From Theobroma cacao (Eukaryota; Streptophyta; Magnoliopsida; Malvales; Malvaceae): a stretch of DNA of 64,000 nt. Below the pieces are notes generated by a model, which made no database searches, was not told the origin of the DNA, and worked only from the letters and a program-made list of their open reading frames with translations. The stretch covers positions 20,039,580 to 20,103,579 of the forward strand of contig NC_030859.1 in NCBI RefSeq assembly GCF_000208745.1. The letters are read 5' to 3'. This document shows, one piece after another, positions 60,212 to 64,000 of this stretch (its first letter is position 1; each line of letters begins with the position of its first letter). The position numbers and the translations under genes were made by a program.

Positions 60212-60290
60212 AAGTTGCGACTCTTGGATAAATGGACAGACTCGCTGTACGTGACATTCATGCTGTGGGGTGCAAGATTAGAAAATATTT
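60212..60290 (+). pseudogene. RLP C-terminal tail fragment
   Basis: The DNA reading cgactcttggataaatggac and gtacgtgacattcatgctgtg matches 44223-44290 at the cytoplasmic-tail end of RLP copy 2. Nothing else of the gene is present. Confidence 0.65.
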
Positions 60291-60312
60291 GTGTGTGTGT
60301 GTGTGTGTGTGT
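60291..60312. repeat. (GT)11 microsatellite
   Basis: Eleven GT units follow directly after the RLP tail fragment. Confidence 0.9.
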
Positions 60313-60864
60313 TTATACATCACTTATATTCATGCTGTACGTAACATTGTAGACATCAAAATTTTGAATTTGTTTGGTCAAATAAATTTATTAGGATTTT
60401 GTCTACTTAGAGATTAGCTGTTTCTTCTGTGAATTAATGCTTATAGATCATTTGATTGATCAATTAAATGAATAAAGTTTCCGTTTAATTTGAGAGATGG
60501 CATGTTTACTGTGTAAATTAATTAATATGACATTAACTCTATGAAAGTTTCGCCACTTGGGGTGACAAAAGAATATCTGGCTTGGCTAATAAAGATTTCC
60601 TCTTAGAGTCACTTTCCAACGCAATCAATGGTCAAAACTATATAAAAAGGGCAAGGGCAAATTCAATTAGCTGACAGTTTGTTATTTATTTATTCAACAA
60701 CTACATGTCATGTCATGTCAAGAAGGGTTTTAATTTATAAGTTTAAAAATCTAAAAGAAAATTTAAGACAAAGGACTGTTTTTTTCCTTTTAAGTCTTGT
60801 TGATGGACTGACTATGCAAAACTTCTGTTTGAATCCTTTTTAAGTCTGATACGTATATCATAGC

Positions 60865-61673
60865 CAGGGGCGGAGCATAAAAATTTTGAAAATTTTTATT
60901 TAATTATATATATATTTTTCAATGACCTCTTTAAAATTTTTAAAATTTTTTATTTTGATTCCCTCAAAATAATTTTTTATTATAATTAATACAAAAAAAA
61001 ATTAAAAATCCCTAAATCCAAATCCTACTCAATGTTATCCTAATTTAAATTTTTTTCCTTTATTTTAACAATTACAAATCATTTAATATTGATGATATCT
61101 ACAAATTAACAGACCGTTTTTATTCTCAAAATTTCACAGAGCAATAAAGACTTCTTTTGAGGTTACGATTAAAGCATTAGGAGCTTCATATGCCTCATCA
61201 CTAAGGTTTTGAAGATATTAAGATATTTTCTAAATTGTGTCAAAGATTAGCAGAAATAAGAAAGTAAAAAAATTACCACTCTTTGTTTTTACTTTTTCGA
61301 TTTCTATAGCAACTACAGAGAGAGTCTTTTTAGCAATGAAAATTTTGAAAATAAGATTCTGAAACAAAATGGATGATGAGTTTTTTGCATAAAATTTAAT
61401 TATTTATGTTGAGAAAAATATTGCTAGCATCGTCAATATAGAGTCAATAATTGATGAATTTGAATCTAAAAGACATCATCAAGAATAACTTTCTTAAAAG
61501 ACTACAGTAAATATTTCTTTTCTTATTTTTTTATCTATATGTTATATAAAAATTATTATCCAGTATGAATTTTTTTATTGTTGGTTAAATTCAACATATT
61601 GGTTTTAGAAATTTTTACCCTTTATTCTTATTCGTCTTTGACCCCCAACAAAAATTAACTAGCTCCGCCTTTG
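60865..61673 (+). mobile_element. hAT element remnant with TIRs and 8-bp TSD
   Basis: The ends CAGGGGCGGAGC and (complement) CAAAGGCGGAGC are terminal inverted repeats. The flanks atcatagc (60857-60864) and atcataac (61674-61681) are an 8-bp target-site duplication with one mismatch, the size typical of hAT. At about 61295-61485 the plus strand still reads SIATTERVFLAMKILK, NKMDDEFFA and IESIIDEFESKR, the C-terminal dimerisation region of hAT transposases, with stops. The 809-bp length shows a large internal deletion. Confidence 0.88.
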
Positions 61674-61681
61674 ATCATAAC

Positions 61682-62476
61682 CATTTATTTTTCTTTTCTC
61701 CACAAGCTTACTTCATCGCTTCATTGGTTTCTTTTTCTTTTTCTTCACTGATTGGTTTGTCCAATTCTAGACTTGCAAATGACGCAAGATTTGGAGACGA
61801 TGCTAAAATCAAAACAATATCCCACAATTCGAACCAGATTCATTCTTAGTGAATTGCAATTTACTGAGGGCTTTTTACACTTTGTAATAAACGTTTTGTT
61901 GATAATTTCAGGGCTTTGTGATTTAAGTGATGACAAATATTAAGTATTGAATGAATTACAAGCACTTTTACAGAATTGCTCTGTTCTCAGAACCATGGCT
62001 GAATAGATTTCTGGTTAATCTCAATTTGGTAATTTTCTCACAGGATTATAGCCAAGGAGGTTAATCAAGTTAGAAAAATGATCCATTGGGCAACAATTTC
62101 TATGAACTTCAGGAAACATGTGTGTCTCATTATTGCAGTCTACTTTAATAATGACATCTATGAATTTAGATGAATGAATTTCTTTCTTTTTAAACAGTAA
62201 CAAAGATATGAAAACATGAAATTGCTAAGCAGATTAACGGACTAAGTGGAACTTTTCAACTATCATTTTGACTTTCAAGTAGTAAAGTTGTGTGGAAAAC
62301 TCACGCTTTGAATAATAAGATAATAAATTCAATGCCTCTTGACTTGACGCCAAAAGGAAAAATAAAAAGAGGACAGGTCGGAATAATGGATTGAACTAAA
62401 CTATTTCCAGACTCTTTGACAGCCTCTATAATTAAACCCAAGATTGTCTCGAAATTTCATTACAATCATCCCAAGA
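61682..62476. repeat. Upstream region of RLP copy 3
   Basis: 61740-62040 resembles 59080-59240 and 37130-37200/37370-37450, and 62210-62300 resembles 37640-37740 and 59540-59620. It differs from the upstream block of RLP copies 1 and 2, so copy 3 has its own promoter type. No gene lies within it. Confidence 0.5.
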
Positions 62477-64000
62477 ATGCGCGGAAAGTGTAGGTCTTTT
62501 CAGATGCTGCTGATGTTTCTTTGGCTTTGCCATAGCATAACAATTGCAAATGGCTTCAACCTAAGTGCCAAATAAGATACCACCCGATGCAAAGAGGACG
62601 AGAGACGTGCTCTCCTTATGTTCAAGCAAAGTCTTGTTGGTGATTCCGGTCGACTCTCGTCTTGGGGAAGCAAAGATGGAGAAAAAGATTGTTGTCTCTG
62701 GCGAGGTGTCCGGTGTAGCAAGAGAACAGGCCATGTAATCATGCTCGATCTTCATAACTCTCTGACCCTTGATGTTGGCTTTGATATCGCCTATCAGAAT
62801 AATAGTCTGAGAGGTACGATTAATCTTTCATTGCTTGAACTGCAACATTTAATATATTCAGACCTTAGTGAAAATGATTTTGGAGGAAGTCGGTTTCTGA
62901 ATATTAGTGGCTCTCTAAGGAAGTTAAGATACCTCGATCTTCATGAAACTGGAGTAAGTTCTGCAATACTGTATCAGCTTGGGAATCTTTCTTCTTTAAG
63001 ATTTCTTGACCTTAGTTGGAACTACCTTGGTGAAGCCAAGGATTGGCCGCAGCTACTCAACAAGCTTCCTTATCTACAAGACTTAAAGTTGAGCGGCTGT
63101 AGTCTTCCGAAAATCCTTTCTCCACCTTCCCTCACTAATACTACTTCAACATCAATTTCCATTGATCTCTCTGTAAATGATCTTACTTCTTCCATGTACC
63201 CACTATTGTTCAATATTACCAGCAAAATTGTTGATCTTAACCTCCAATATAACTCATTACAAGGCTCAATTCCAGACTTTTTCAAGAACATGGTTTCCCT
63301 TAGACATCTTGATCTCTCCCTAAATCAACTTGGAGGCGAGATTCCAGAATTCCTGGGGAACATATGTACTTTAAAAGCAATAGACCTTTCCTTCAATAAC
63401 TTTAGTAGATTCATTCCCGCTGGTTTGTCTGGATGCATACAGAATTCACTGGAGATTTTGAGACTACCGTGGAATAGCTTTCAAGATTCAATATTTTCTT
63501 ACATAACAAGATTTTCTTCTCTAAAAGAACTTAATCTCTCAGGTAATAGATTAAATGGCTCTTTTCCAGCAAGTTTTAAACGACCTTCGAAGCTTGCGTT
63601 TCTATATCTGTCGAACAACCAACTCAGAGGTGCTTTACCTGATCTCACAAAGTTTTCATCATTGAAGTATTTAGATATTGGCTATAATCAATTCAATGGA
63701 ACGATGACTGAAAGTTTAGGATGCCTGTCTGAGCTCGAGCATCTTAATGCTTCTTGGAATTCTTTTGAAGGTGTGATATCTGAAGCTCATTTTGAAAATC
63801 TCTCCAAATTACAAACACTTGACCTATCTTACAATGTTTTAGCTTTTAATGTCAGCTCCGGTTGGGTTCCTCCTTTTCAGTTACATCATATTTATCTATC
63901 ATTTTGCAAATTGGGGACTCACTTCCCAAAATGGCTTCGAACTCAAAAGGAATTTCAAGATCTTGATATTTCTGGTGCTGGAATTTCAGATACTATCCCT
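62477..64000 (+). pseudogene. LRR receptor-like protein, copy 3, runs off the window
   Basis: From ATG 62477 the frame encodes a signal peptide and ANGFNLSAK, then an in-frame TAA (62573-62575, codon 33). Beyond it the frame is open to the window end: LRRNT (CKEDERRALLMFKQSLVGD, DCCLWRGVRCS) and LRRs matching copy 2 closely (LLNKLPYLQDLKLSG, then a WVPPFQLHHIYL segment near 63866). No second lesion is visible in the 475 codons after the stop. A downstream ATG (about 62618) would lack a signal peptide. The C-terminal half is outside the window, so its state is unknown. Confidence 0.8.

Noticed and set aside
1..64000. CRISPR arrays, tRNA or rRNA genes
   Set aside because: No array of short regular repeats with unique spacers was seen, and I recognised no tRNA or rRNA sequence by eye. 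A covariance-model scan would be needed to exclude tRNAs.

Overview
This is nuclear DNA from a flowering plant, a eudicot. The window is AT-rich and gene-sparse. Genes are split by GT-AG introns. It holds plant-only families: a TIC20 chloroplast import subunit, leucine-rich-repeat receptor-like proteins (RLPs) of the Eix/RLP type, a SINAT-type E3 fragment, and Copia and Ty3-type retrotransposons. A woody eudicot would fit, but the sequence does not identify the species. Three single-N positions look like assembly joins.

1-18.3 kb, RNase T2 cluster and transposon nest. One structurally intact secreted RNase T2-like gene (3077-4429, three exons) sits between two oppositely oriented copies of a hAT-like non-autonomous element (832-1778, and 4835-5360 continued at 16464-16880). 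The second copy is split by an 11.1-kb nest of LTR material (5361-16458) with a TGATT target-site duplication. Inside the nest, LTR segments of one family lie in opposite orientations, and one is itself interrupted by a 3.4-kb LTR-like insert. Two decayed RNase copies (17519 and 18114) and an orphan copy of the RNase upstream region (about 1890-2115) show that the cluster expanded and then collapsed.

19-25.4 kb, the conserved island. TIC20 (plus strand, 272 aa) and a five-exon gene on the minus strand (385 aa, with a SHI/LRP1-like Cys-rich finger) are the only two genes here that look fully intact and ordinary.

25.8-64 kb, RLP cluster. There are three RLP genes. The first (27609-31910) is a pseudogene carrying nonsense codons, frameshifts and a LINE fragment. 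The second (41281-44307) is complete except for one in-frame TAG. The third (62477 to the window end) has an early TAA and is otherwise open. Orphan promoter copies, an antisense RLP fragment, RLP tail fragments and diverged direct repeats lie between them, as expected for a tandem resistance-type cluster evolving by duplication and loss. A Copia element (47073-57988) lies in the cluster. It is broken by a minus-strand gag-only Copia with perfect ends (49342-52339) and by another copy of the LTR family seen at 5-16 kb (about 54388-57006). A hAT-type element with 8-bp target-site duplications is at 60865-61673.

The intact genes do not form a shared pathway. TIC20 acts in the chloroplast inner envelope. 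The RNase and the RLPs would act in the secretory pathway or at the cell surface. The most interesting material is the RNase with altered catalytic positions, the RLP genes each disabled by small lesions, the hAT-like elements sharing a GGCGGA-type end, and the hairpin-rich LTR family.
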